Shown: positions 33,065 through 40,944 of the stretch, in pieces
Layout of the letters: every line of letters starts with the position of its first letter
Position numbering within the stretch: position 1 is the stretch's first letter
DNA from: Prostheceraeus crozeri
Lineage: Eukaryota; Platyhelminthes; Polycladida; Euryleptidae
Length of the DNA stretch: 64,000 nt
NCBI GenBank assembly: GCA_907163375.1
Contig: CAJQUW010016154.1
Coordinates: forward strand, 1-64,000
Direction of reading: 5' to 3'
Notes under the pieces: generated by a model
What the model saw: only the letters and a program-made list of their open reading frames with translations
The model's database searches: none
Told to the model about the DNA's origin: nothing
Made by a program: the position numbers and the translations under genes

Positions 33065-35100
33065 TGGCGTCGCGAATAGACTTTAAAATGGCTCCTTCCT
33101 TCGATATTGAATCCGAGTCCCATCTGTACCGTGAATGGCGATCAATGTGGACGGGATTCGAGTGCCTCAGTGGGATCTCTGCGATCAGTGACACTGATAA
33201 GCGTGAAGAAACTCGACTTCAGGCCTTCTATCTTTCTGTCAGCAAAGAAACTCTCCGCATCGTGAATCACTTGCCTGTGATTGACCGCAAATCCTTGGAC
33301 TCCGTACTCTCTGCGCTCGAAGATCACATCGTCGGGACTACAAACGAAGTATTTGAACGTCGCGAGTTTTGGAAACGTACTCAACGTGAGAGCGAGTCGT
33401 TTGCCAGCTATATTCTTTCTCTCCGCGAGCTAGCTGCCCGATGTAACTTTGCGCGATGCTGCACGAGTTGCGAAGCTTTGCAACTCCGTGATCGGGTCAC
33501 CACTGGACTGCGTGATGCTAGCACGATTGAGAAGCTGCTGTCGGTCGGCAGCAACTTGACCCTGGAGAAGCTCAAAGACATTTGTGAGGCTGACGAGTCT
33601 GCTAAGGAGAAGTGTGCTGCTGTTACTTCTTCTGCTTCCCTGAACGTTCTACGGAAGAAGACCTCGTCGTACAAGGCCGATAAGAAGAAGAAGAGAGAGA
33701 CTCAGAGAGCGGGCGAGTGCAAATTCTGCGGGCGGACACACGAGTTACGTAAGGAGCGTTGTCCAGCCTACGGAAAGTCGTGCACTCAGTGTGGTGGCAA
33801 GAACCACTTTGCTGCCAAGTGTCCTGCTAAGGACAAGTCTGCTAACCTGTTGGGGTGTCTGATCGCGTCTGTGTCGTCTCCTGAATCTCTCGTCGAGGTA
33901 ACTGTTCAGTCTGGCCGCGTCAATGTCGGCAATCTTCGAATGCTTCCTGACACTGGATCGGATATCACTGCTGTTCCGTCTTCAGCCTTGGCGAGAAGAC
34001 CGAAGCTCAAACGGTCTTTCTTGCGCCCTAAACACGCTGGTCGCCAGCGACTCGACTCTGCCGGCTACTTCGATGCTGTTCTCACTCTTGGAGCTGTAGA
34101 GGTGTCTACTCGCGTTTACGTGATAGACATCTTGGAGACACCTCTACTGTCTCGCAAGGCATGTCGGGCTCTCAAACTCATTCCGGAGGACTTCCCGAAA
34201 CAACACGTGGCATCGATATCTCAGGTCTCAACCTGCTCCAAGGACTCTCTGATGCAGGAGTATGCCGATGTATTTACCGATCGGATATCGGTAATGAAAG
34301 GTGATCCCTTCCGCATTGTTCTCAAAGATGGCGCTCAGCCTTACTGCGTCAACCACGTTCGCCGCGTCGCTGAGCCACTCAAAGACAAGTTAAAGACAGA
34401 ACTCGATTCTCTTGAGTCTCAAGGTATTATTGAGCGTGTGATCGAGCCTACAGAATGGTGCGCCCCCATCACTGTGCAACAAAAGAAATCTGGATCGGTC
34501 CGTCTGTGCGTGGATCTAAAAAATCTCAACAAGTACGTTGTTCGAGAACGGTGGCAATCTCCCACTCCGTTGGAAGTGGTTACGGGCCTTCCACAGACTG
34601 CTAAATTTTTTACGACAGTGGATGCAGTAAAAGGCTACCATCAGATTCCTCTTGCCGAGTCCACGCGACATCTCACTACTTTCATCACTCCTTTTGGTCG
34701 CTACAAATACAAGCGCGCACCCTTCGGCCTATCTTCGATCTGCGAGCACTACAATCGTCGCGTCTCCGAACTCATCAGTGAGCTACAGAACACTTACCAT
34801 GTGGTCGATGATGTCATCATCGCTGATGCTACCCTTGAGCAGCATCAGAAGAATGTGAGTGCATTTCTCACTAAGTGTCGTGAGCAGGGCGTTACTCTGA
34901 ACAAAGACAAATTTCATTTCGCACAGCCTGAAGTGACCTTCGCCGGGTTCAAGGTCAACCAGACTGGATATACGGTTGACGACGACTTACTCCGAGCGAT
35001 CCGCGATTTTCCGGAGCCGAAGAGCCGAAACCGACTTGCGGTCCTGGTTCGGGTCTGGTCAATCAACTCTCCTCATTTTCCGATCAGCTGGAGAAACTGA
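33064..35100 (+). CDS. Gypsy Gag-protease-reverse transcriptase, shifted near its end
   Basis: One 678-codon frame from the ATG that overlaps the LTR end. An alpha-helical capsid-like region (to about residue 200) is followed by two zinc-knuckle-like modules at residues 219-255 (CKFCGRTHELRKERC and CTQCGGKNHFAAKC), an aspartic protease with DTGSD at 296-300, and a reverse transcriptase with CAPITV, RLCVDLKNLN, FTTVDAVKGYHQIPL and FGLSS. The catalytic motif is V-V-D-D (second D at 583) where Gypsy elements usually have Y-x-D-D. Gag and Pol are in one frame. After FPEPKSR (about 35030) two successive one-base shifts carry the coding sense into the next frame, so the last 23 codons of this frame are out of frame. 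It makes virus-like particles and copies the element's RNA. Confidence 0.93.
   Translation: MASRIDFKMAPSFDIESESHLYREWRSMWTGFECLSGISAISDTDKREETRLQAFYLSVSKETLRIVNHLPVIDRKSLDSVLSALEDHIVGTTNEVFERREFWKRTQRESESFASYILSLRELAARCNFARCCTSCEALQLRDRVTTGLRDASTIEKLLSVGSNLTLEKLKDICEADESAKEKCAAVTSSASLNVLRKKTSSYKADKKKKRETQRAGECKFCGRTHELRKERCPAYGKSCTQCGGKNHFAAKCPAKDKSANLLGCLIASVSSPESLVEVTVQSGRVNVGNLRMLPDTGSDITAVPSSALARRPKLKRSFLRPKHAGRQRLDSAGYFDAVLTLGAVEVSTRVYVIDILETPLLSRKACRALKLIPEDFPKQHVASISQVSTCSKDSLMQEYADVFTDRISVMKGDPFRIVLKDGAQPYCVNHVRRVAEPLKDKLKTELDSLESQGIIERVIEPTEWCAPITVQQKKSGSVRLCVDLKNLNKYVVRERWQSPTPLEVVTGLPQTAKFFTTVDAVKGYHQIPLAESTRHLTTFITPFGRYKYKRAPFGLSSICEHYNRRVSELISELQNTYHVVDDVIIADATLEQHQKNVSAFLTKCREQGVTLNKDKFHFAQPEVTFAGFKVNQTGYTVDDDLLRAIRDFPEPKSRNRLAVLVRVWSINSPHFPISWRN
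33065..33082 (+). promoter_or_regulatory. Primer-binding site
   Basis: TGGCGTCGCG starts at the base after the 5' LTR, with the TGG expected to pair with a tRNA CCA end. The tRNA was not identified. The Gag ATG overlaps the LTR's last base. Confidence 0.6.
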
Positions 35101-35666
35101 TGGAACCTCTTCGTCCTCTTCTCAGAGAGGCTAACGAATTTCTTTGGACCGACGCCCACCAATCTCAGTTCGTGCTCACGAAGAATGCTCTCTGTACTGC
35201 TCCGTTCATGGCCTACTATTCTCCAAAGCGCAAGACTGCTCTTTTCACTGACGCGTCGAGGATTCACGGCATCGGATATGTTCTCAAGCAGCAGCAAGAA
35301 GATGGTACGTGGTGTGTGGTACGTGCTGGGTCGCGCTGTCTGAGCAGCGCTGAGTCCAGGTACGCTATGATCGAGCTCGAAATGCTTGCCATCGTTTGGG
35401 CCGTCATCAAGTGTCGACTGATGCTCGAAGGACTGCCCCAGTTCGAAATCGTGACCGATCACAGACCCCTAATACCAATTCTGAACAAATACACTCTTGA
35501 TCAGATCGAGAATCGTCGTCTCCAGCGTCTGCGAGAGAAACTCGATCCCTACTCATTCTCTGCTTCATGGATCTCGACTTCGGAGAACAAGACTGCTGAT
35601 GCTTTGTCTCGAGCCCCCATAAGTGAGCCTACTACTGCTGATGAACTCGGTGAAGATTTGTTCTGA
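35100..35666 (+). CDS. Gypsy RT connection and RNase H
   Basis: The frame opens MEPLRPLLREANEFLWTDAH, the usual end of the RT thumb, and continues into RNase H with LFTDASRIHGIGYVL (first D), SRYAMIELEMLAIVWA (catalytic E), FEIVTDHRPL (second D) and NKTADALSRAP (final D). A one-base shift near 35655 takes the coding sense to another frame, so the TGA at 35664-35666 is caused by the shift. It degrades the RNA strand of the hybrid and continues polyprotein maturation. Confidence 0.93.
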   Translation: MEPLRPLLREANEFLWTDAHQSQFVLTKNALCTAPFMAYYSPKRKTALFTDASRIHGIGYVLKQQQEDGTWCVVRAGSRCLSSAESRYAMIELEMLAIVWAVIKCRLMLEGLPQFEIVTDHRPLIPILNKYTLDQIENRRLQRLREKLDPYSFSASWISTSENKTADALSRAPISEPTTADELGEDLF

Positions 35667-35900
35667 ACTCCCTCTCTGCCTCTGTTGACTCGACTCCGAT
35701 CGACCTACCTACAATTCAGGCCTCTGCGAGAGCTGACGAGAATTATCAGTTCCTCCTTGACACTGTTCGCTGCGGGTTTCCAGATCACCGATCTCAGCTG
35801 CCTGAGTCCGTACGACCCTTTTGGAATGTGAGAAATCGACTGTCGATTGAGGACGACATCGTGATGTTACGGTTGCCGAATCGTCATTCCTCAAAAACTC
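35660..35900 (+). pseudogene. Gypsy RNase H-integrase linker, own frame
   Basis: In a third frame the translation reads through VDSTPIDLPTIQASARADEN, a spacer typical between RNase H and integrase, to SIEDDIVM. A one-base shift near 35885 then moves it into the integrase frame. Visible only as a short open stretch without its own start. Confidence 0.7.
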
Positions 35901-36641
35901 CGTGCTCGAATCCTCGAGGACATGCTGCTGTCTCACCAGGGCATTTCAAAGATGCGTGAGCGAGCCACTGTATCATTCTATTGGCCTCGACTGACCTTCG
36001 ACATCGAGAAGGTGGCCTTGTCCTGTCGTCCTTGCCAACAAGCGTTGCCATCCCAGCAAAAGGAGCCCATGCTCGAACGCATGCGGGCTACACGAGCCTT
36101 TGAAGCGGTTCACGCTGACTTTTTCACGTTCGGTGGCAAACAATACCTTGTTTACGTAGACGAGTACTCTGGATGGCCTAGCCTCAACTGTTTTGGAGTC
36201 CATGCAACTGCTCGCGATCTTATTTCTGCGCTCCGATCTCGCTTCTGCGAGAAATCTGTTCCCGAGAGACTTTATACTGATGGCGGGCCCCAATTTACTG
36301 CTACTGCCCTTGCTTCTTTCTTGAAAAGTTGGGGAGTTCAACACGTCATCTCATCACCGCACTACCCTCAGAGCAATGGTGCTGCTGAGGCCTCTGTAAA
36401 GGCCTTGAAGAAGATAGTTCGGGGCTGCTGTGTCAACAACTCTGTGGACATGGACAAAGTATCTCGGGTGTCCTACAATACTGCAATACGCCTCGCTACA
36501 CGGGATCTTCTCCTGCCCAGCTTCTGTTCGGCCATCCGATCCGCGATCTGCTGCCTGCACACCGGCGTGCATTCGACGAGAAATGGCAGAAAACCGCAGA
36601 CGAAGTGGAGAAGAAGGCAAGCTCTAAGCGCGATCAGGTAG
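35890..36641 (+). CDS. Gypsy integrase (HHCC + DD35E)
   Basis: An HHCC zinc domain (H in LSHQGISKMRER, then SCRPCQQ) is followed by the catalytic core: D at 36117 (HADFFTF), D at 36279 (YTDGGPQF) and E at 36387 (GAAEASVKAL), with exactly 35 residues between the last two. It inserts the cDNA into the genome; the GCAAT duplication is its footprint. Around 36495, after YNTAIRLAT, a one-base shift moves the coding sense into the frame of the C-terminal domain, so the tail from 36500 to 36641 is out of frame. Confidence 0.93.
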
Positions 36642-37012
36642 TAGAGGAGTACAATACTCGCTCGAAGTCCCTGGCGCCCCTCAAGGTTGGTGATCCCGTG
36701 GTGCTGCAGGATCCTTCGTCCAAACGGTGGGAGAGATATGGTGCTATCGTTGAGATAGGTAATCATCGTGATTATCTCATCAAGCTGCCGAGCGGGCGAA
36801 TTCTAAAGCGAAATCGGCGATTTCTTCGCAAAAGAGGTGTCGTGCTGCCTGCGAATGGGAACGCGCCGTCATCTCCACCTGCACATACATTGGCAGGGCC
36901 TCCGAGTGATTCCCGTGCGCGCGCTCATCGCGAGGGACGAACTCGCTTTGGCAGACTGTCCGCCAAGCCTCATCGACTCGAGATGACTCCTCGGTCAAAC
37001 AGCTACGTTTAA
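36500..37012 (+). CDS. Gypsy integrase C-terminal domain
   Basis: The shifted frame carries the LLFG.P(i)RD segment, then a GPF/GPY-like module with LKVGDPVVLQDPSSKRWERY and YLIKLPSGRILKRNRRFLR, and a basic disordered tail to a TAA at 37010-37012. It is the DNA-binding end of integrase. The TAA lies 33 bases before the 3' LTR. Confidence 0.85.
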   Translation, partial: TGSSPAQLLFGHPIRDLLPAHRRAFDEKWQKTADEVEKKASSKRDQVVEEYNTRSKSLAPLKVGDPVVLQDPSSKRWERYGAIVEIGNHRDYLIKLPSGRILKRNRRFLRKRGVVLPANGNAPSSPPAHTLAGPPSDSRARAHREGRTRFGRLSAKPHRLEMTPRSNSYV

Positions 37013-37034
37013 CTTTCTTGTGTTAGCTCTCTTC

Positions 37035-37045
37035 AGGAAGGGAGA
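37035..37045 (+). promoter_or_regulatory. Polypurine tract
   Basis: AGGAAGGGAGA directly abuts the 3' LTR; it should prime plus-strand synthesis. Confidence 0.85.
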
Positions 37046-37278
37046 TGTTGTAGTGTGATAAACAGCTGCATGTAATTGCCTCTCCTTTATCTCTGCTCGT
37101 TAAGTATCTCTGGTCATGTTAGACGCCGCCAGCTGCTATTACATGTTTAAGGTGTCAAGTCACTTAAAGCCGCTGGCGTTGCTAATAAACTGAACTTGCT
37201 TGTCGGTCTCAGCACAAGCCTGGTTGTTCTCTCTCTCTCCCACACACTCGAACATATAGTAAGGGCCAAGTTAGAACA
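37046..37278 (+). repeat. 3' LTR
   Basis: 233 bp, identical to the 5' LTR; followed by the GCAAT duplication. Confidence 0.97.
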
Positions 37279-37283
37279 GCAAT

Positions 37284-37356
37284 GACCATGAGATACGAAT
37301 GCGCGTTAGCGCATGAGTATCTATGGTCATTGCCGCACGCCAAACCAGTATAATAA
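37284..37356. repeat. Hairpin at the left end of the recombinase unit, split by the Gypsy element
   Basis: Ignoring the Gypsy insertion, 32804-32831 plus 37284-37304 pairs with 37309-37356: left ATGCTGGTTTGAAGTGTGGC, right reverse complement ATACTGGTTTGGCGTGCGGC, then CAATGACCAT on both and an apex ATGCGC-gtta-GCGCAT. The arms are about 47 bp with scattered mismatches. Confidence 0.85.
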
Positions 37357-37504
37357 TCACATTGTTCAATAGAAATCTATGGAAGTCATGAAATGGATAT
37401 TTACTTGACAGGCTTATCGATAGCTCTAATTCTGATTTCTAAGCTAATATTTCAAAAAAAAGCTAATATTCTGGATAATCTATGTAGTCAATCCGTGACA
37501 TAGT

Positions 37505-37516
37505 ATTGTCTGCACG
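37505..37516 (+). repeat. Recombinase-site-like 12-mer, upstream copy
   Basis: ATTGTCTGCACG, identical to the copy at 39362-39373. Confidence 0.65.
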
Positions 37517-37586
37517 ATTTTTCAAATCTATTTGAAATATCTCACATCATTTAGTCATCTCAGTTCAACGTTATTTCGCTATCATT

Positions 37587-39268
37587 ATGGATGCCAGACT
37601 GATTAATTTGAGCAGATTTCCCAACAACATGATAAGTGGGCTCACCAGTGATCAAATTTCGGCTGAAATAGACAGACAGTATATAGAGGATAACGTCATT
37701 TGTGATGATGAATTCTCCGAACATTATATGGACGACATAGAACCGCTTTTTGGACATGCAACGGATCTCAATGATGAAAATAGTATCAAAGATCTTGAAG
37801 GTAAGTAAACCTTTTATTCCTTACCAATATTCCATAACAATATATCGGTAAATATGCAGAACAAAATGAATTTCTGTGTTGAGTCGATAAAACAATAAAA
37901 ACGTGGTTCATCCACTAATTACACTAACTAATGTACATATAATTACAATACTATATTTTAATCGATATTTCTGTAAATGACAACTTGCTAATTAAACTGC
38001 ATCCTGAAAATATTGTTATTCCATTTCAGATGATGTAACCGCAATGGAAAAATCAATGCAAATTGAATCAAGCATCAAACAAGAAAAGCATCACATGAAG
38101 ATGTTTCATAACTTCTTGGAAAAGTATCCTGCTTTAAGCATTGATTTTAAACAGTGTACTGAGAGTGAATTAGCAAAAGTATTACGTTTGTTTTATGGAT
38201 CTTTGAAGAAAACTGATGATAATAATTATGCCCCCGCCAGCCTCATATGTATTAGAGCGAGCATCTTTCGGTATTTTATGAGGTCGAGAAAGATAAACAT
38301 AATTACTGACGATAGATTTTACGATGCGAATAAAACATTGAAATGCTTGGCCCGTAAATTCATCGCATGCGGAGGTCAAGTTAAGCATTTTCAAGCCATC
38401 GAATCTGAAGACCTCAGTAAATTATCGGTTTATTTTTGATCGCAGTAATCCGACAGTTCTATTACCCGAGACGTATTATAACATCATTTACTATTTCGGG
38501 ACCAGAGGGAGAGAATGGTTCCGTAATTTAAGGGAGGATCGTTTCATATTTGATAAGGACTCTGAGGGACTCGATATCGTTAGTTTTAACGAAGGAAAAA
38601 TTAAAAACGTAGGTAATGTTCTCACACGGGAAGGGATGGAGAATGTGAAGGAAGCGTTGATGGTATCAAGTGAAAACAAGGCTGAATGCCCTGTTACATG
38701 CCTGAAATTATTTTTAGAAAAGCGCCGTGAATCAATTGTTGATGGTGATTCATTATCCACCCCTTTTTTCCTTAAAGCCAGAAAAAAATTTTCGAGCAAT
38801 TCTTGGTATTGCGAGAAGCAGACCATAGGTGTAAATACTCTCGGGAAACTTATGAGTATTATTTCAAATGAGGCTCAGTTAGGAAAGTCTTACACAGCTC
38901 ACAGTATCCGACCGACAGTTATCTCCGAACTATCCCAAGCCGGTTATAAATTGACGGATATTTGCAAAATAACTGGTCATAAGCAGACGAAGACTGTAGA
39001 GAGATATCTGCAATATGGATGTCGACGAAAGTCAGAAATGAAGAGAATGAGCCAAAGTTTGAAAAGAAGTTTGCATGAAGAGAAATCGGAAGAAGAAAAT
39101 AAAGAGGAAGAGAAACAAGTCAGTGTGATGGTCAAAAGAGCAAAAGATGTGCAAAGTTCACAAGACGTGATCATATGTGAATCGGAAGAAATAGTGCAAA
39201 AGACTGTTGAAAGAATGCCGACTGCCGTTCTTGAAAAGAATGGTGCCAGGCTAATGTTTTTTCTTTAG
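37587..39268 (+). CDS. Crypton-like tyrosine recombinase, two exons, one frameshift
   Basis: Exon 1 (37587-37800) starts at a good ATG and ends at GTAAGT; the intron ends ttccatttcag and exon 2 (38030-39268) continues in phase. One extra T in the T5 run at 38433-38437 creates a TGA; one base later the frame runs open to 39268. The conceptual product is about 483 residues. It has an N-terminal SAM-like helical core-binding part, then the recombinase domain with Arg in GTRGREW (about 230), His-x-x-Arg in HSIRPTVISEL (362/365), His in GHKQ (388) and the nucleophile Tyr in VERYLQY (about 397). All catalytic positions are present. The family cuts and rejoins DNA through a phosphotyrosine; Cryptons use it to move as circular DNA. 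A lysine/glutamate-rich tail follows. The frameshift may be a sequencing indel or a real recent break. Confidence 0.85.
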
Positions 39269-39346
39269 ACATTTCTGTGTTTTTTGCACAGATGGTGTAA
39301 TTTGATGTCATCATGTGTTTTTTTGGCATTTTTGAAAAATAAAAAA

Positions 39347-39377
39347 AGCGTGCGGACAATGATTGTCTGCACGCCTT
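39347..39377. repeat. Perfect-spacing hairpin after the recombinase gene
   Basis: GCGTGCGGACAAT-g-ATTGTCTGCACGC: two 13-bp arms with one mismatch and a single-base centre, 80 bp after the stop. A-runs precede it and T-runs follow, so it could also act in 3'-end formation. Confidence 0.85.
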
Positions 39378-39438
39378 TTGGCATTGTCAGAACTATGACT
39401 TTTGCATTTCTATTGAACAATGACGATATTATCAACTG

Positions 39439-39710
39439 ACACTAGACAACAAAGTAGCTGATATTGCATACGTATAGGATATCAAACGATATTTGAAAGC
39501 ATTATGTAATAGATAATGCATAGATTTGAGGTCATTATCTGCTATAATGCATGACTTTTTCCATAGAAGTCTGCACCAGGTTAATAATTTCCAATCAGGA
39601 AAATAATTACCTGCTTCGAGGAACTTATTAACCTGTGTACATAGAAAGCCTTACAAAATCATGCATTATCAACATAACAAACGACGGCCGCAGGCAAAGA
39701 ACTTCAAAAT
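39439..39710. repeat. Flank with a second small hairpin
   Basis: CAGGTTAATAATTTCC and GGAAAATAATTACCTG pair around a 5-base loop (about 39577-39613). A related word GGTTAATAATTTCCA recurs at 62884. Confidence 0.5.
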
Positions 39711-40031
39711 GTGCGGGATCACCATCAGGAGGAGATAATATATCTCAAAGAAACAGAGAAAGAACTGCGAGAAAAATGTGAAACTCCCAAACCTGATTTA
39801 GGGGAACAACTCCGCACGAAATACAGAAAAATAAAGGAGAATACAAATAAATCATTGACAAGCAAAGAATCCGACTTTTCAAGTGAAGATAAAAGTAGCC
39901 CAAGAAAAATCCGAAAGAAAAGAAATATTGCTTCGAATTATGAATGTGATTGTGAAGGTGGTAGCAATACCATCCCAAATTCAAGTCCAAAATGTGCAAC
40001 AATGTGTCATCATGCTGACTCAGCCCCGTGA
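39711..40031 (+). CDS. Charged coiled-coil-like frame, unassigned
   Basis: An open frame of about 107 codons, preceded by an acceptor-like ccgcag, encodes a glutamate/lysine-rich helix (EEIIYLKETEKELREK) followed by a serine/lysine-rich basic stretch and a few cysteines. It has no ATG at the start and ends inside the minisatellite. It may be a host exon or a worn transposon ORF1; no family is recognised. Confidence 0.3.
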   Translation: MRDHHQEEIIYLKETEKELREKCETPKPDLGEQLRTKYRKIKENTNKSLTSKESDFSSEDKSSPRKIRKKRNIASNYECDCEGGSNTIPNSSPKCATMCHHADSAP

Positions 40032-40245
40032 CCTCGCGTGACCTTAGGGGATGACCTTGCGTGACCTTAGGGATGACCTTGCGTGACCTTAGGGGATGAC
40101 CTTGCGTGACCTTAGGGATGACCTTGCGTGACCTTAGGGGATGACCTTGCGTGACCATAGGGATGACCTTGCGTGAACTTAGGGGATGACCTCGCGTGAC
40201 CATAGGGATGACCTTGCGTGAACTTAGGGGATGACCTCGCGTGAA
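40028..40245 (+). repeat. 22/23-bp minisatellite with 45-bp higher-order unit
   Basis: Alternating 23-bp (GTGACCTTAGGGGATGACCT + TGC) and 22-bp (one G fewer) units give a 45-bp period over about 210 bp. I count 15 exact TGACCT boxes in one orientation. Variants (accata, gaactt, acctcg) cluster in the last third. Confidence 0.95.
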
Positions 40246-40944
40246 ATACGTAATGTGACTACTGCTGGTTTTATAAGTAGTGCTAAAAATGGAAAAATGT
40301 GAAGGCGTGATGTATTACTGAGTGTGTTGTGATGAGACTACAAGCAGAGCAGGAGTGACCTTGACCTATCATTTCATCTATATAGCTTGAATTTTAATCT
40401 TGTCCTCGTGCAATTTTTACTCACGCGCTACGCATGCTTACTCCATTTGCTTTTCAATGAATGTCATTCTTACATCAAATATGCAACTTTCTACTTAATC
40501 TAATATTAGTGGAAGTAAATGAAATTTGAATCGATTGCCATCGGAAGCAACAAAATATCAGTTTGACGATTTTTGTGGGATGATTTTCACGCATGTAGTA
40601 TCTAACATAGTAAATGCATAAATAAATGATTTAGGCTTACTGTAATCTTATTTTTTAACTTCATTTAATTAAGAAATGTAAAATTTGAAATTTATTTAGT
40701 ATGAAGGGCTAGAATTGTAACAAAGAAACAGAATCGCATGAATTTTTTAGAACCCTAGGCATTTGTGGTACATGAACTTTGATTACAAGACTATTTTGAT
40801 GAGGTTACATGTCTATTTATCATGTGACAAGTGAACTGATACACTTGAATCTTCACAACAAATCTTTCCAATAATTTTGATACTACGAAGCCTCTACATA
40901 GATAGACCTAGAATCTTGAATGAAAATGAAACTAAATATGATAT
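40246..40944. other. Non-coding AT-rich stretch
   Basis: Nothing recognised. Confidence 0.45.

Larger units (their letters stand above)
32832..37278 (+). mobile_element. Young Ty3/Gypsy LTR retrotransposon
   Basis: Two 233-bp LTRs (32832-33064 and 37046-37278) are identical base for base as read, start TGTTG and end AACA, and are flanked by the 5-bp duplication GCAAT (32827-32831, 37279-37283). Order inside: primer-binding site, Gag with zinc knuckles, protease, reverse transcriptase, RNase H, integrase, polypurine tract. RT-RNaseH before integrase is the Gypsy order. No envelope frame. The coding region is GC-richer than its surroundings and contains five single-base frame changes. Confidence 0.97.
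37346..39438 (+). mobile_element. Crypton-type element with inverted ends
   Basis: A perfect 17-bp inverted repeat, CATTGTTCAATAGAAAT at 37360-37376 and its reverse complement at 39406-39422, brackets the recombinase gene. Weaker matching extends outward to CAGT at 37346 and ACTG at 39438. A 12-mer ATTGTCTGCACG is present 70 bp before the gene (37505-37516) and after it (39362-39373), there facing an inverted copy. Size about 2.1 kb. No reverse transcriptase or RNase H is present, so it is not DIRS or Ngaro. No target duplication is obvious. Confidence 0.75.

Noticed and set aside
39745..40203. Minus-strand 152-codon frame with a repeated VTQGHPLRSRKVIP unit
   Set aside because: It is a translation of the TGACCT minisatellite and of the antisense of the coiled-coil frame.
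40028..40245. TTAGGG words suggesting interstitial telomere repeats
   Set aside because: The TTAGGG is embedded in a 22/23-bp unit; there is no 6-bp periodicity.
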